Made by a program: the position numbers and the translations under genes. A stretch of DNA of 64,000 nucleotides from assembly GCA_910575775.1 (NCBI GenBank), contig CAJTEY010000007.1, positions 1 to 64,000 on the forward strand, written 5' to 3'. The notes under the pieces are model-generated. The model had not been told where the DNA came from and did no database searches. It saw nothing but the letters and a program-made list of their open reading frames with translations. Source of the stretch: Lachnospiraceae bacterium (lineage in GTDB: Bacteria > Bacillota > Clostridia > Lachnospirales > Lachnospiraceae). Numbering within the stretch: the first letter of the stretch is position 1; the number at the start of each line of letters is the position of its first letter. Positions 7,980-15,833 of the stretch are shown piece after piece.

Positions 7980-9617
7980 TTATTCAAGGGTTTCCAATGC
8001 CCCTATGAATTTGTAATGGATAGTAAGTCGTTGAATTTTCTGCCCGTCAACTTCTACGGGTTCAGAAACAAGAATTTTTTCTATCAGTTGATTGATTATC
8101 TTAAAATTGAGTTCCGTTATTCCTGCATAACCGCTTATCTGCTCCGCAAACTGCTCAATGGAAGATAACTGCTCCCTGTCCGCTATGGCACTTTTTTCAA
8201 GTTCCTTTATCTTGGCAGTCAGTTCTTCCTGCTCGCTGTCATACCTTGCCGACAACATTTGGAAACGCTTTTCGGTCAGCAGTTCCCTTGTCAAGTCCTC
8301 GTACAGTTTGGCATACAGGTTTTCAATCTCCGACACACGCTGTTTACATTGCCTTAGTTCTTTTTTCTGCTGTTCCCTGTCCGCTGACATTTGGAGATTA
8401 AGACGCTCCGCAATTTCCGTTACCATTGCTTTCCTGTCCGTCAGTGCCTGTCCTGCGTGTTTCTGAATGTCTACAAGCACAACTTCGTGAACCGTCCTCG
8501 CCTCAATGTTGTGTGATGAACAACTTTCTTTCCCGAATTTACGGTACTTGGTACAGCAGTAGAAAGTCTTGTCCAGTACGTTGTTCCGCTTTCTTTTCTG
8601 CTCGACTTTGGCAAGCATGGCACTCCCACAATCAGCGCATTTGATAATCCCTCGGAAAATGTTATCATATCCGCTTGAACTTTCCCCGATAACAGGCGGT
8701 CGGCTCTGTAAAATCTTTTGCACATTGTTCCAGCGGTTCTGTTCAATGATTGGCTCATGTGTGCCATAGATAACTTCACGCTCTGCAAACGGAATATACT
8801 GTCTTTTCTTGGAACGTATGGTCTTAGTTGGTTTGTCCGCAACAGTAAGGTTTCCTGCATAGACGGGATTGTGCAATATCTGACTGACATAGGCAGTATC
8901 CCAGTCATACATTTTTTCCTCGTCCATAAAACGCTCAAACAGTTCCTTTTTATAGAAACTCGGTTTCAGCACTTTTGCCTTACGCAAGCGGTTACAGATA
9001 GTGTGAAGCCCCACACCCTCCTCGGCGATTGAGAAAATCAGTTCCACAACGGGGGCGGTCACTTCATCAATGACAAGGTGGTTATGGTCTTTCTCGTCTT
9101 TCTGATAACCGAACGGGGCGGTGGTTGCCATATACTTGCCCTGCATTCTCCTTGCGTGGAGTGCGCTCTTGATTTTCCTTGATGTGTCCTTTGCGTACAT
9201 TTCATTGATGATGTTGCGGAACGGTGTAATATCCATTTGTGCGTTGTCTATGGAGTCCACCCCGTCATTGATTGCAATGTACCGCACGTTATGATTAGGG
9301 AAAAATACCTCGATATAAGTACCTGTTTCAAGATAATTCCTCCCCAATCGTGACAGGTCTTTTGTGATGAGCGTTGACACTTCCCCGTCCTGTATATCCT
9401 CGATAAGCTGTCGGAAAGCGGGGCGGTCGTAGTTTGTACCGCTGTAACCGTCATCAACGTAAAACTGGCAGTTCAGAAAACCGTTGCGCTTTGCATAATC
9501 TTTCAGCATGGTTTTCTGTGTGCTGATACTCATGCTCTCATTGTTCGTGCCGTCATCTTTGGAAAGCCTGCAATATAAAGCAGTGATTTTGTCGTTATTC
9601 AGTTTTGCCCTTTTCAT
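7980..9617 (-). CDS. Large serine recombinase (TndX-like) of IME1
   Basis: A 545-aa site-specific recombinase. The N-terminal resolvase domain begins ITALYCRLSKDD, with the nucleophile Ser at about residue 19, followed by DGYSGTNYDRPAF and LGRNYLETG. A recombinase domain follows (about 180-300). A zinc-ribbon segment (CADCGSAM ... CCTKYRKFGKESCSSH, about 335-380) and a long coiled coil complete it. It lies 38 bp inside the IME1 left border, as expected for the enzyme that excises and inserts the element at a GA core. The start at MKRAKLNN is chosen because AAGGAGG lies 6 nt upstream; a longer frame would include that site. Confidence in family is very high; the exact subfamily is inferred. 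Confidence 0.95.
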   Translation of the reverse strand: MKRAKLNNDKITALYCRLSKDDGTNNESMSISTQKTMLKDYAKRNGFLNCQFYVDDGYSGTNYDRPAFRQLIEDIQDGEVSTLITKDLSRLGRNYLETGTYIEVFFPNHNVRYIAINDGVDSIDNAQMDITPFRNIINEMYAKDTSRKIKSALHARRMQGKYMATTAPFGYQKDEKDHNHLVIDEVTAPVVELIFSIAEEGVGLHTICNRLRKAKVLKPSFYKKELFERFMDEEKMYDWDTAYVSQILHNPVYAGNLTVADKPTKTIRSKKRQYIPFAEREVIYGTHEPIIEQNRWNNVQKILQSRPPVIGESSSGYDNIFRGIIKCADCGSAMLAKVEQKRKRNNVLDKTFYCCTKYRKFGKESCSSHNIEARTVHEVVLVDIQKHAGQALTDRKAMVTEIAERLNLQMSADREQQKKELRQCKQRVSEIENLYAKLYEDLTRELLTEKRFQMLSARYDSEQEELTAKIKELEKSAIADREQLSSIEQFAEQISGYAGITELNFKIINQLIEKILVSEPVEVDGQKIQRLTIHYKFIGALETLE

Positions 9618-9687
9618 GTCGTCCTCCTTAATGAAAAGGGACTTCCTCAATTCCTATTATACTATATTCCCTTTTCCGTTTCCAGTG

Positions 9688-9861
9688 CTAATTTCCGCTG
9701 TTTTCCGCTATCTCCTTAACCTTTTTTGTTATCTGTTCCTCGGCTATCCGCTTGAATACCGTTTCCATTTTTTCAGTGCCTACATAGTGCCTTTCCACGA
9801 TTATTTTTGTGGGTGGGTGCTGTCGGGTGGCTCTTTGCCCTGTGTTGCTGTCTTTGCTCAT
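9688..9861 (-). CDS. Small 57-aa protein next to the recombinase
   Basis: Starts MSKDSNTGQRATRQHPPTK and ends KKVKEIAENSGN. The body (IIVERHYVGTEKMETVF) resembles small proteins that accompany serine recombinases on Clostridia elements, such as the TnpW group, but the match is weak. It lies 70 bp upstream of the recombinase in the same direction, with GGAG-like sequence before the ATG. A helper or excision factor role is possible but not shown. Confidence 0.6.
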   Translation of the reverse strand: MSKDSNTGQRATRQHPPTKIIVERHYVGTEKMETVFKRIAEEQITKKVKEIAENSGN

Positions 9862-9885
9862 AAATCTGCTCCTTTACAATAAAAT

Positions 9886-9913
9886 AGAGCGCATAGATTT
9901 TTCTATACGCTCT
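9886..9913 (-). terminator. Hairpin downstream of the GNAT gene
   Basis: AGAGCG-C-ATAGA pairs with TCTAT-A-CGCTCT across a T-rich loop, 85 bp after the GNAT stop codon. There is no clear U-tract, so it is a weak terminator or a stabilising hairpin. Confidence 0.4.
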
Positions 9914-9997
9914 GACGCTGTGTTACTTATTCAGTTGTGATTGTCGTAAGGTAAGATAAAAACCGATTGAAATTAAAAATATATGTTTTCTCAACTT

Positions 9998-10489
9998 CTA
10001 AAGTGAATTATCAAACGTAAATCCTGTTTCATTTGCCTCCATTGCGGTAAATGTATCATATTTCCCGTTTGTATACTCTGCAATAACCTTACCCCAAAAG
10101 TTTTGGGCGGGTAAGTTGTTAATCCATTGGGATATTTCCCACCCACCATGAAACATATCAAAAATCTTCATAGCGGCTACCCTGCCAACTCCTTTTTGTC
10201 TGTACTTTTTCATTACAAAAAATTCGGCTATGTTATAAGGGCTTGGCAGATTATTATGTTCACAACAAGAACGTACTAAAACCAGTCCCGCAAGTTTTCC
10301 ATTTACCCTGATAAAAAAAGGGTGTCTGCCTTCTTCATTCCAATAATCATCAATATGCTCATATCCAAAATATCCATATTCGTTTATGTCATCATTGGAA
10401 AACTCTGAAAAATCATAATTATACAATTCCAACATCTGAATAAAAACAGATTTCTGCTCGTATAATATAGGCTCTACACGAATATCCAT
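9998..10489 (-). CDS. GNAT-family N-acetyltransferase-like protein
   Basis: A 163-aa protein starting MDIRVEPILYEQK, with a GGAGG site 6 nt before the ATG. The acetyl-CoA binding loop is visible as KKYRQKGVGRVAAMKIFD (motif A, R/Q-x-x-G-x-G/A), preceded by the strand IAEFFV. The upstream strand FFIRVNGKLAGLVLVR and the late strand FTAMEANETGFTFD complete the fold. It acts on an unknown acceptor. It is cargo of IME1, downstream of the relaxase at 93 bp, and its A+T content is higher than that of the relaxase. Confidence 0.8.
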   Translation of the reverse strand: MDIRVEPILYEQKSVFIQMLELYNYDFSEFSNDDINEYGYFGYEHIDDYWNEEGRHPFFIRVNGKLAGLVLVRSCCEHNNLPSPYNIAEFFVMKKYRQKGVGRVAAMKIFDMFHGGWEISQWINNLPAQNFWGKVIAEYTNGKYDTFTAMEANETGFTFDNSL

Positions 10490-10582
10490 ACATATCCTCC
10501 ATAAAAATATAATTATACTGTCTATGATTTGTGCCCCTAACAAGAATACCACAATCACACGCTCATTTCTATTAGATTTCCA

Positions 10583-12172
10583 TTAAATTTCTTCCTCCCT
10601 CCGCTTAGTCCTGTTCTGTTGCCTGTTATGCTGTCGGCTCTCGTTCTGAAGTTCCCTCTCAAGGTTCTTTTTGTTATAACTGATTACCTCGGCATATGCT
10701 AACTCTGTGGCGGTCTTGGTCTGCTCCTTGCCGATACTGTCATACTCGGATTGCAAGGACTGTATCTCGGCTTTCCACTGTTTCGGCGTTATCTTCTCGC
10801 CATTCTGTAAAAGGCTCTGCATACGCTCCTTTAATTCGGGGTACTTCGATAAGCTGTCCTTATGCTCCTTATCGTATTTCATTTTCGCAAATCCTTTGAG
10901 TGACTGGCTCTCCTTATAGGTGGCTTGGATTGGCGCATAAAGGGCATACATTTTTGACAGTTCCTTTAATCGGTTTAGTTTCTGCCCCTTTGAAAGATGT
11001 ACCGTTTCCAACTGTTGGTATCTCTGTTCCTTATCCGCTGTGAATTTCGCAAGGCTCTCAAAGCTGTCTATCTTCCTTGTCGTGATGAATTTCTCCGCAT
11101 TGTCGGCTGACTGCAAGGCGCTTCTGTCGGATATTCTTCTTAGGTGCTTTCCGCTGACAATCGGCAAGTCAAGTCTGCCTTTGCGTTCCCTCACTTTTGC
11201 AATCATTTCTATGACTTCATTCTTCACGCTGACCGCCGCATTTTTAATCTGCGTACTTTTGTACGTTGCGTACTGTGCGCTGTGAAGTTCCTGCTTGGCA
11301 AGCATGAGTATTTCTTTCGCCTGTTCCAACAGTATATTGTTCTTGATGATTTCCCGATTGATGTTTCCCCTCTCGGTCTGTATTCCCTTGCGCTCTAAAG
11401 CGTTGGCAATCGCCCCGATATGGATAGTTGGCTCTCGGTCAATCCCCTGTTCCTTAAAAGAACGGTGTTCCCAATGTACCGCAATCCCTAACTGCTCATT
11501 GGCGGCATTGATTGTGTCGGCTAAATCCTTGCGCCACATTTTAGCGTTTTCCTTACTGTTCCAGTCGGTGCTGTCGGCGGTGTGGCATTTCCATTGTTTC
11601 CTGTTCCGCTTGTCAACTTTCTGCTGACCTGTCTTTTTGTCAATCACTGGTATCTTTTCGCCGTTCTCGTCAAGGTCATAGATTTTCTTCTGTTTCGCTC
11701 CCCATTCCCCGTTTTCAGTGATAGGGCGCATGGTAAGCAAAACATGGATATGGAGATTGCGCTGTCCTTTATCGTTCTCGCTGTCATGGATTGCCCAGTC
11801 AGCGCACATACCTTTATCAATAAAATTCCTCTGAACGTAATCCCTCACAACTTCCTCTGCAAATTCGTAACTCCATTCGTTGGGGAGTGACGCTTTTAAC
11901 ATTCTTGCAAGCTGTGATTTCTGCCCTTTCTCTGACAGTTCAACAGCGTTCCATAAAGTGGCTCGGTCTGCATACTCTTTGGGCGCATTGGGCGGGAGAG
12001 TGATTTCACTATGGACTAAATCCTCATGGTATTTCGGGCGGTAGGTCTGCCCGTCAAACTCGCTGACAAGAACACTCCTGCTGATATAGGACGCTTTCTC
12101 AACTGCCGACTGCCCCTTGCTCCGCTTGACTATGGAAAAACGTGTGCTTGCCTGTTTCGTGACATTACCCAT
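10583..12172 (-). CDS. MobA/MobL-family relaxase of IME1
   Basis: A 529-aa relaxase. The N-terminal MobA/MobL domain (about 1-240) begins TRFSIVKRSKGQSAVEKASYISR. The metal-binding histidine motif is NLHIHVLLTMRP, followed by the usual GEWGAKQK. The C-terminal half is helical and highly charged. It should nick the IME1 oriT and lead one strand into a recipient through the transfer channel of a helper ICE. ATG 12172 follows an AGGTG at 6 nt; a GTG at 12181 is the alternative. The hairpin-rich oriT candidate lies directly upstream. Confidence 0.95.
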   Translation of the reverse strand: MGNVTKQASTRFSIVKRSKGQSAVEKASYISRSVLVSEFDGQTYRPKYHEDLVHSEITLPPNAPKEYADRATLWNAVELSEKGQKSQLARMLKASLPNEWSYEFAEEVVRDYVQRNFIDKGMCADWAIHDSENDKGQRNLHIHVLLTMRPITENGEWGAKQKKIYDLDENGEKIPVIDKKTGQQKVDKRNRKQWKCHTADSTDWNSKENAKMWRKDLADTINAANEQLGIAVHWEHRSFKEQGIDREPTIHIGAIANALERKGIQTERGNINREIIKNNILLEQAKEILMLAKQELHSAQYATYKSTQIKNAAVSVKNEVIEMIAKVRERKGRLDLPIVSGKHLRRISDRSALQSADNAEKFITTRKIDSFESLAKFTADKEQRYQQLETVHLSKGQKLNRLKELSKMYALYAPIQATYKESQSLKGFAKMKYDKEHKDSLSKYPELKERMQSLLQNGEKITPKQWKAEIQSLQSEYDSIGKEQTKTATELAYAEVISYNKKNLERELQNESRQHNRQQNRTKRREEEI

Positions 12173-12283
12173 ACGCAACACCTACATTCTGCCAATAGGG
12201 TAGTGGGGTGCATGAATAGACTTTGTGGGCAGATAAAAGCCGCACTTTGGCTTTTGTCTGAACGCAAAGTTCACTAAAGGGTA

Positions 12284-12440
12284 GCAAGCGTAGCTTGCGA
12301 AGGGGAATTGTCGTTTCCCCTTTTGGCTGTCGCAAGACAGACAACGCCCTCTGCAAGAGTCCATGCAAGTGAAACTTGCCCCTCGGAGAGCGCACATACC
12401 ACCTCTGGTGGTATATCTGTGCGCACCCCGTAAACGGGGT
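12284..12440. other. Candidate oriT of IME1
   Basis: The roughly 300-bp gap between the relaxase and the DUF3847 gene has no gene and holds several hairpins. These are GCAAGC-GTA-GCTTGC (12284-12298), GCAAGT-GAA-ACTTGC (12365-12379), a long stem GCGCACATACCACC with GGTGGTATATCTGTGCGC (12390-12424), and CCCCGTAAACGGGG (12426-12439). The junction CTGTGCGCACCC after the long stem has the same layout as the RSF1010-like nic region of IME2. The relaxase gene begins just to the left. No nicking data can be read from sequence. Confidence 0.6.
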
Positions 12441-12478
12441 GAATACGTTACCTCGGCTTTCCAGTTCCGTTGCCCTCG

Positions 12479-12820
12479 TCATTCCGTACCGCCCTCGCTT
12501 TCATTTTCGGCATTGGGGAGAGTAGGTTGTGGGGGAGTGGTTTCTCGGCTTTCCGCTTTGATTTTAGATATAATCTGCTGACACTCCCTTGTCTGCAAGG
12601 CAACCGACAAGATACGGTTTAACTCGCCCTCGTCATAGCGGTAGCAGTCGGGGAAATACTTCACGATAATACCGCCCATGATGTACTTGTGGTGGTTCTC
12701 GGCTTTGCGTTTTTTCTCGTTCTGTTTTTTCTTTTCGTTAGCTACACGCTGTTGCGCCTGTTTCAACGCCTGCAATGCTTTTTCTAAGTTTTTGCTTGTA
12801 TCATTCTTGCTCTCAATCAT
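12479..12820 (-). CDS. DUF3847-type mobilization accessory protein
   Basis: A 113-aa Lys/Glu/Gln-rich protein: an N-terminal coiled coil (LEKALQALKQAQQRVANEKK), then MGGIIVKYFPDCYRYDEGELNRIL, typical of the small DUF3847 proteins encoded next to MobA/MobL relaxases. A MobC-like role at oriT is likely but not proven. It sits on the far side of the oriT candidate from the relaxase, in the same direction. The ATG follows GAGG at 7 nt. Confidence 0.75.
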   Translation of the reverse strand: MIESKNDTSKNLEKALQALKQAQQRVANEKKKQNEKKRKAENHHKYIMGGIIVKYFPDCYRYDEGELNRILSVALQTRECQQIISKIKAESRETTPPQPTLPNAENESEGGTE

Positions 12821-13012
12821 TTCTGATACCTCATTCTTTCTGTGCTGTGTTGATAGTTTCTGAAAATAAAAAAGGTAGCTGATTGTCTGTTAAGATAACC
12901 GCTACCCAAATAGGACTATTTAGTTTCTGATATTCTTTTTTTGCCTTTGTCCATAAATACAAATTGGGAATTTCCATTTCTGAAAATTCCCTTTAAAGCA
13001 AGAACTAAAGGC

Positions 13013-13243
13013 TTAAAATTCATCAAGCATTTTTTTGCAACTTTCTATGGTTTCTTTTGTTATTCGTTCTATTTCTTCTTCCGTATGAGTGTAATAAAAT
13101 GATGGGGGAAACAATCCCCAACAACTTCCACCCATAAGTTCCCACAATCTGTCCATTTCCCATAATTTTATTTTGAACATTACTTTGCGTTTTATTTTTT
13201 TTAATGTACTGATACATTTCCTTGCAACTGCCATTATCCGCAT
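13013..13243 (-). CDS. Small unassigned protein of IME1
   Basis: A 76-aa frame whose second half reads MFKIKLWEMDRLWELMGG then FYYTHTEEEIERITKETIES. It begins 21 nt after the preceding gene and has GGG-AAAAAGG before ATG 13243. An internal ATG (13180) would give 55 aa. I do not recognise the family. The AT-rich, non-random composition and operon spacing support a real gene. Confidence 0.5.
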   Translation of the reverse strand: MRIMAVARKCISTLKKIKRKVMFKIKLWEMDRLWELMGGSCWGLFPPSFYYTHTEEEIERITKETIESCKKMLDEF

Positions 13244-13264
13244 TAGCCTTTTTCCCTTTCTGTT

Positions 13265-13858
13265 TTACCTTGCTCCAATTCCCGCTTTTTCTGCAAAGTA
13301 TTCCCTTTTTGCCATAAGTTCCTCTTGCGTATCTTTAGACAGGCATTTGAATATATCCTCATAATCCAGTTCTGCCATTGGGGTGTTTTTTGTGAGTGCT
13401 AACAACTGCGCCTCAAACCATTCGTCCCATAAATCAAGAAAAAGTTCAAGGCTGTCTGTGTAGGCTATGGCGTCATCAAATCCATACGGGAATTTATAAT
13501 ATATCAGTTTCACAAATCCGAACCTTCCTGCGTCTACAACCGTAACTTCAATTTCATCAAGTTCCTTCTCATAAGCACTGACAACTCTTTTGCATTTTTC
13601 ATATTCTTCATCGCTGATATACTTTCTTTTTTCTTTGGGTTTTTCTTCCTGCTCCTGCCAATCCTTTTCCATCTTAACGATTTCCTTTTCCAAAAATTGG
13701 AGTTTACTTTCCATTTCTTCTTTGGAAGTGGCAGCAACAGCAAACTGCAATATTTCTTTTTCATTCCACCCATTAACTTTTTCATAACGCTCTGCCAATG
13801 CCGACAGCCTTTCCTGTTGCTCGTCCTCAATTATGTACGTAATTTCATAAAATTTCAT
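13265..13858 (-). CDS. Unassigned protein with the DAGRFGF domain, fused to an N-terminal coiled coil
   Basis: A 197-aa protein with AAAGGAG before its ATG. Residues 1-90 are a charged helical region. From about 93 to 190 it is clearly homologous to the 122-aa protein at 34758-35126 in the ICE backbone: KYISDEEYEKCKRV, VTVVDAGRFGFVKL, GFDDAIAYTDSLELFLDLW and AELDYEDIFKCLSKDTQEE each have close counterparts there. The domain has no function I know. Its presence on both the ICE and an IME nested in it suggests a role tied to element biology. Confidence 0.7.
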   Translation of the reverse strand: MKFYEITYIIEDEQQERLSALAERYEKVNGWNEKEILQFAVAATSKEEMESKLQFLEKEIVKMEKDWQEQEEKPKEKRKYISDEEYEKCKRVVSAYEKELDEIEVTVVDAGRFGFVKLIYYKFPYGFDDAIAYTDSLELFLDLWDEWFEAQLLALTKNTPMAELDYEDIFKCLSKDTQEELMAKREYFAEKAGIGAR

Positions 13859-13924
13859 TTGGTGATTTTTCTCCTTTCACACTAGGGGTCATACATATTC
13901 ATTTTTTCCTACTCCCTTAGTATA

Positions 13925-13938
13925 TTCGTTCTTACGAA
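13925..13938 (+). promoter_or_regulatory. Candidate operator upstream of repressor copy 1
   Basis: Perfect inverted repeat TTCGT-TCTT-ACGAA, followed by a second one, ATATTC-N8-GAATAT. The same TTCGT-N4-ACGAA occurs before copy 2 at 14365-14378. A dyad conserved in front of two duplicated repressor genes fits autoregulation. Confidence 0.55.
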
Positions 13939-14002
13939 GATATTCAAGTATGAGAATATACTTTATTCTATTGTTATACACACTATTAAAGGGGGACTGA
14001 AT

Positions 14003-14221
14003 GTGATTGACTATTCCCCGTTTTGGGAAACTTTAGAAAAATCAATTGAAAACTGGTATACTCTGACGAAAAACCACCGCATATCGGATAGCACGCTCAA
14101 CCGTTTAAAACACAATAGAGATGTGACCACTAAAACGCTGAACGATTTATGCCGAATATTAGGCTGTGACATAAAGGATATTGTCCGATACATTCCTTCT
14201 GACAAAGACCAAAAATTATAA
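14003..14221 (+). CDS. Small XRE-type repressor, copy 1
   Basis: A 72-aa HTH protein started by GTG (an ATG two bases earlier runs straight into a stop), with GGGGG 7 nt upstream. The fold is the short Cro/CI type: WYTLTKNHRISDSTLNRLKH, then TTKTLNDLCRILGCDIKDIV. It reads divergently from the IME1 mobilization genes, so it is well placed to control them. Copy 2 lies 220 bp downstream. Confidence 0.82.
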   Translation: MIDYSPFWETLEKSIENWYTLTKNHRISDSTLNRLKHNRDVTTKTLNDLCRILGCDIKDIVRYIPSDKDQKL

Positions 14222-14225
14222 ACTG

Positions 14226-14266
14226 GCGATAGCAATTTTCACTGTTTGCTGTCGCTTATATTTTTT
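14226..14266 (+). terminator. Intrinsic terminator after repressor copy 1
   Basis: GCGATAGCAA pairs with TTGCTGTCGC (one G-U), followed by TTATATTTTTT. Confidence 0.75.
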
Positions 14267-14443
14267 ACATATCATTCTCCCTTGTCTGTTTTTTATTTGT
14301 TCTTTACTTTTCTTACTTCAAACTAAAACTACACATTCAGTTTTGCTCCTTTCCTCTTGTTGTATTCGTTTTTACGAAGATATTTAAGTATCGGAATATA
14401 TTTTATTCTATTGTTAAAGATACTATTAAAGGGGGCGCTGAAT

Positions 14444-14662
14444 GTGATTGACTATTCTCCGTTTTGGGAAACTTTGGATAAGTCAAATGAAAATTGGTAT
14501 ACTTTGACAAATAAACATCATTTATCACATAGTACACTCCACCGCTTGAAGCACAACAAAGATGTATCAACTAAAACATTGAATGATATATGCCGAATTT
14601 TAGATTGTGACATAAAAGATATTGTCCGATATATTCCCTCTGACAAAGACCAAAAATTATAA
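14444..14662 (+). CDS. Small XRE-type repressor, copy 2
   Basis: A 72-aa paralogue of the protein at 14003, 60 of 72 residues identical. Differences cluster in the helix-turn-helix (NKHHLSHSTLHRLKHNKD against KNHRISDSTLNRLKHNRD), which may shift DNA preference. The GTG start has GGGGG 8 nt upstream, as in copy 1. The conserved C-terminus DIVRYIPSDKDQKL is identical in both. Confidence 0.82.
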   Translation: MIDYSPFWETLDKSNENWYTLTNKHHLSHSTLHRLKHNKDVSTKTLNDICRILDCDIKDIVRYIPSDKDQKL

Positions 14663-14666
14663 ACAG

Positions 14667-14696
14667 GCGATAGCAATTCTCACTGTTTGCTGTCGC
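14667..14696. terminator. Hairpin after repressor copy 2, shared with the convergent gene
   Basis: Same GCGATAGCAA / TTGCTGTCGC stem as copy 1. The convergent minus-strand gene ends inside it (stop at 14680), so it may stop both transcripts. Confidence 0.55.
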
Positions 14697-14964
14697 TTAA
14701 ATTCATCTTTAACATCATTTCTCTTGCCTGTTCTCTTTGTTCTTTGCTTATCCTTCTTGGCTTACGGTAATTAACGTATGATTTCGGAAAGGAATAGGTC
14801 TTAGATATTTTGTCCTGCCCTGTCAGCTTGTATATGTCGGGAAATTCATCAACAAGTGTGTCAAGTTTCCGCATAACTGTTTTATCCCTTGTGTAGACGG
14901 TGGCAGTCTGTTCTCCTGCATTGTAATTAACAATCGTTTCTTGCTCGTATCGTGAAAGTTTCAT
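14680..14964 (-). CDS. Unassigned 94-aa protein of IME1
   Basis: Starts MKLSRYEQETIVNYNAGEQTA and reads TVYTRDKTVMRKLDTLVDEFPDIYKL, a small alpha/beta pattern seen in conserved hypothetical proteins of Clostridia elements. Its ATG overlaps the stop of the upstream gene by 4 nt (ATGA), so the two are translationally coupled. I do not know a function. Confidence 0.65.
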   Translation of the reverse strand: MKLSRYEQETIVNYNAGEQTATVYTRDKTVMRKLDTLVDEFPDIYKLTGQDKISKTYSFPKSYVNYRKPRRISKEQREQAREMMLKMNLSDSKQ

Positions 14965-15569
14965 AGTGCCATATCCCCCTTTCCTTTGCTGTGGGTTTTG
15001 TGCTTTTTTTCCTCGGCAACTGTCGGCTGTTTTGTCTGTTCCTTTGCTTTGGCTAACCTTGCCTTTATGGAATGGTCATGCTCAGTCAGTTTCCGTCTTT
15101 TGGTGGTGGCTGTCAGTTCCGCACACGTTTCTTCGGACAGAGAATTTAATTTCTTTAAGGTGGTACTTACTATCTGCTTTGTGTTATCGTCTTTTATCTG
15201 CGGAAGAATAGCGGACAGACTGGCACACGTTTCCGCTTTGCTCTGTTCCCCAAACTGATAGATTAAATTGATTTCATCAGCATTAAAAGGTATCTGAACA
15301 TTTGCGCCTTCACATAAACGCTCCACGCCCACGCACTTAGGTAAATTTCTTGTCAGTTCGTAATTATCCCTCGCTGTAATTATTCCATGATTGTCGGTCT
15401 GCCTTACCTCGACTTCGCACTGGCTTCTCTGTTCCAACACAAGCCACTGGTATTTATCACTTTCTTTGGTAAAGACACTCTGATGCGCATTAGAGTGTGT
15501 CTTGCTACGGATATATTTCTCTGTGGTACTGTAATAGTATAAAATCTGCTGTTCCTGCTTTTTATCCAT
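14961..15569 (-). CDS. Unassigned 202-aa protein of IME1
   Basis: Starts MDKKQEQQILYYYSTTEKYIRSK with AGGAGG 10 nt upstream. It is a soluble, mixed protein: a beta-rich first half (YQWLVLEQRSQCEVEVRQTDNHG), a helical centre (EINLIYQFGEQSKAETCASL) and a basic Lys-rich tail that may bind DNA. It is the first gene of the leftward pair and nearest to the IME1 right end. No family recognised. Confidence 0.65.
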   Translation of the reverse strand: MDKKQEQQILYYYSTTEKYIRSKTHSNAHQSVFTKESDKYQWLVLEQRSQCEVEVRQTDNHGIITARDNYELTRNLPKCVGVERLCEGANVQIPFNADEINLIYQFGEQSKAETCASLSAILPQIKDDNTKQIVSTTLKKLNSLSEETCAELTATTKRRKLTEHDHSIKARLAKAKEQTKQPTVAEEKKHKTHSKGKGDMAL

Positions 15570-15831
15570 GCTCTTTGTCCTCCTGTGATATGGATTGATA
15601 TGATTGATTGGTTTCCGTGCTGATAAATGATTTTCTTACGTTAATTGTCGGGAGATTGGATTGCGTAATATTGTTGTTGGATATTTCTCCGCTTGTGGGA
15701 ATAGGAGTTCATTTTATACGGTAATTACCGCATGAAAAAAGACTATAACCGATAGTGTCATAGCCTTTTAAGGATTGAGGAAGTCCCTTTCTTATTTGTA
15801 TTTGTTTGTCACCCCTCCGCACTATCCAACA
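15570..15831. other. IME1 right-end noncoding region
   Basis: About 260 bp without a gene. It holds a 12-bp palindrome CGGTAATTACCG (15719-15730), an interrupted stem formed by AAAAGACTAT and ATAGCCTTTT (about 15737-15770), and the terminal inverted repeat. It probably contains recombinase binding sites and the promoter of the leftward pair. Confidence 0.5.
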
Positions 15832-15833
15832 TC
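15821..15833. repeat. IME1 right end: terminal inverted repeat and core dinucleotide
   Basis: ACTATCCAACA then core TC (GA on the coding strand) at 15832-15833. It mirrors the left end at 7940-7952. Confidence 0.85.

Larger units (their letters stand above)
13917..14258 (+). repeat. Tandem duplication copy 1: operator, repressor gene, terminator
   Basis: About 340 bp that match 14358-14699 in order: an inverted repeat TTCGT-N4-ACGAA, an AT-rich promoter region ending in CTATTAAAGGGGG, a GTG-started HTH gene and a hairpin with GCGATAGCAA. The two encoded proteins differ at 12 of 72 positions, so the duplication is old and both copies have been kept. Confidence 0.8.
14358..14699 (+). repeat. 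Tandem duplication copy 2
   Basis: Second copy of the operator-repressor-terminator unit at 13917-14258, about 440 bp downstream, with a spacer of about 100 bp that is not shared. Confidence 0.78.
7942..15831. mobile_element. IME1: 7.9-kb mobilizable element with serine recombinase, inserted in topB
   Basis: Both borders can be read to the base. On the plus strand topB sequence ends ...GGCG then TC, IME1 begins TGTTGAATAGT at 7942 and ends ACTATCCAACA at 15831, then TC again and AGTGGCG of topB. The element therefore has 11-bp terminal inverted repeats (TGTTGRATAGT, one mismatch) and is flanked by a duplicated 2-bp core, GA on the coding strand. This is the pattern of large serine recombinases of the TndX group. 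It carries the recombinase, a 57-aa protein, a GNAT protein, MobA/MobL, DUF3847, three to five unassigned genes and two duplicated repressors. No conjugation machinery is present, so it is a mobilizable element. Confidence 0.93.

Noticed and set aside
12165-12482. 105-codon minus-strand frame across the IME1 oriT gap
   Set aside because: It spans the hairpins, overlaps the relaxase start and shows no family pattern or ribosome site; more likely noncoding oriT DNA.
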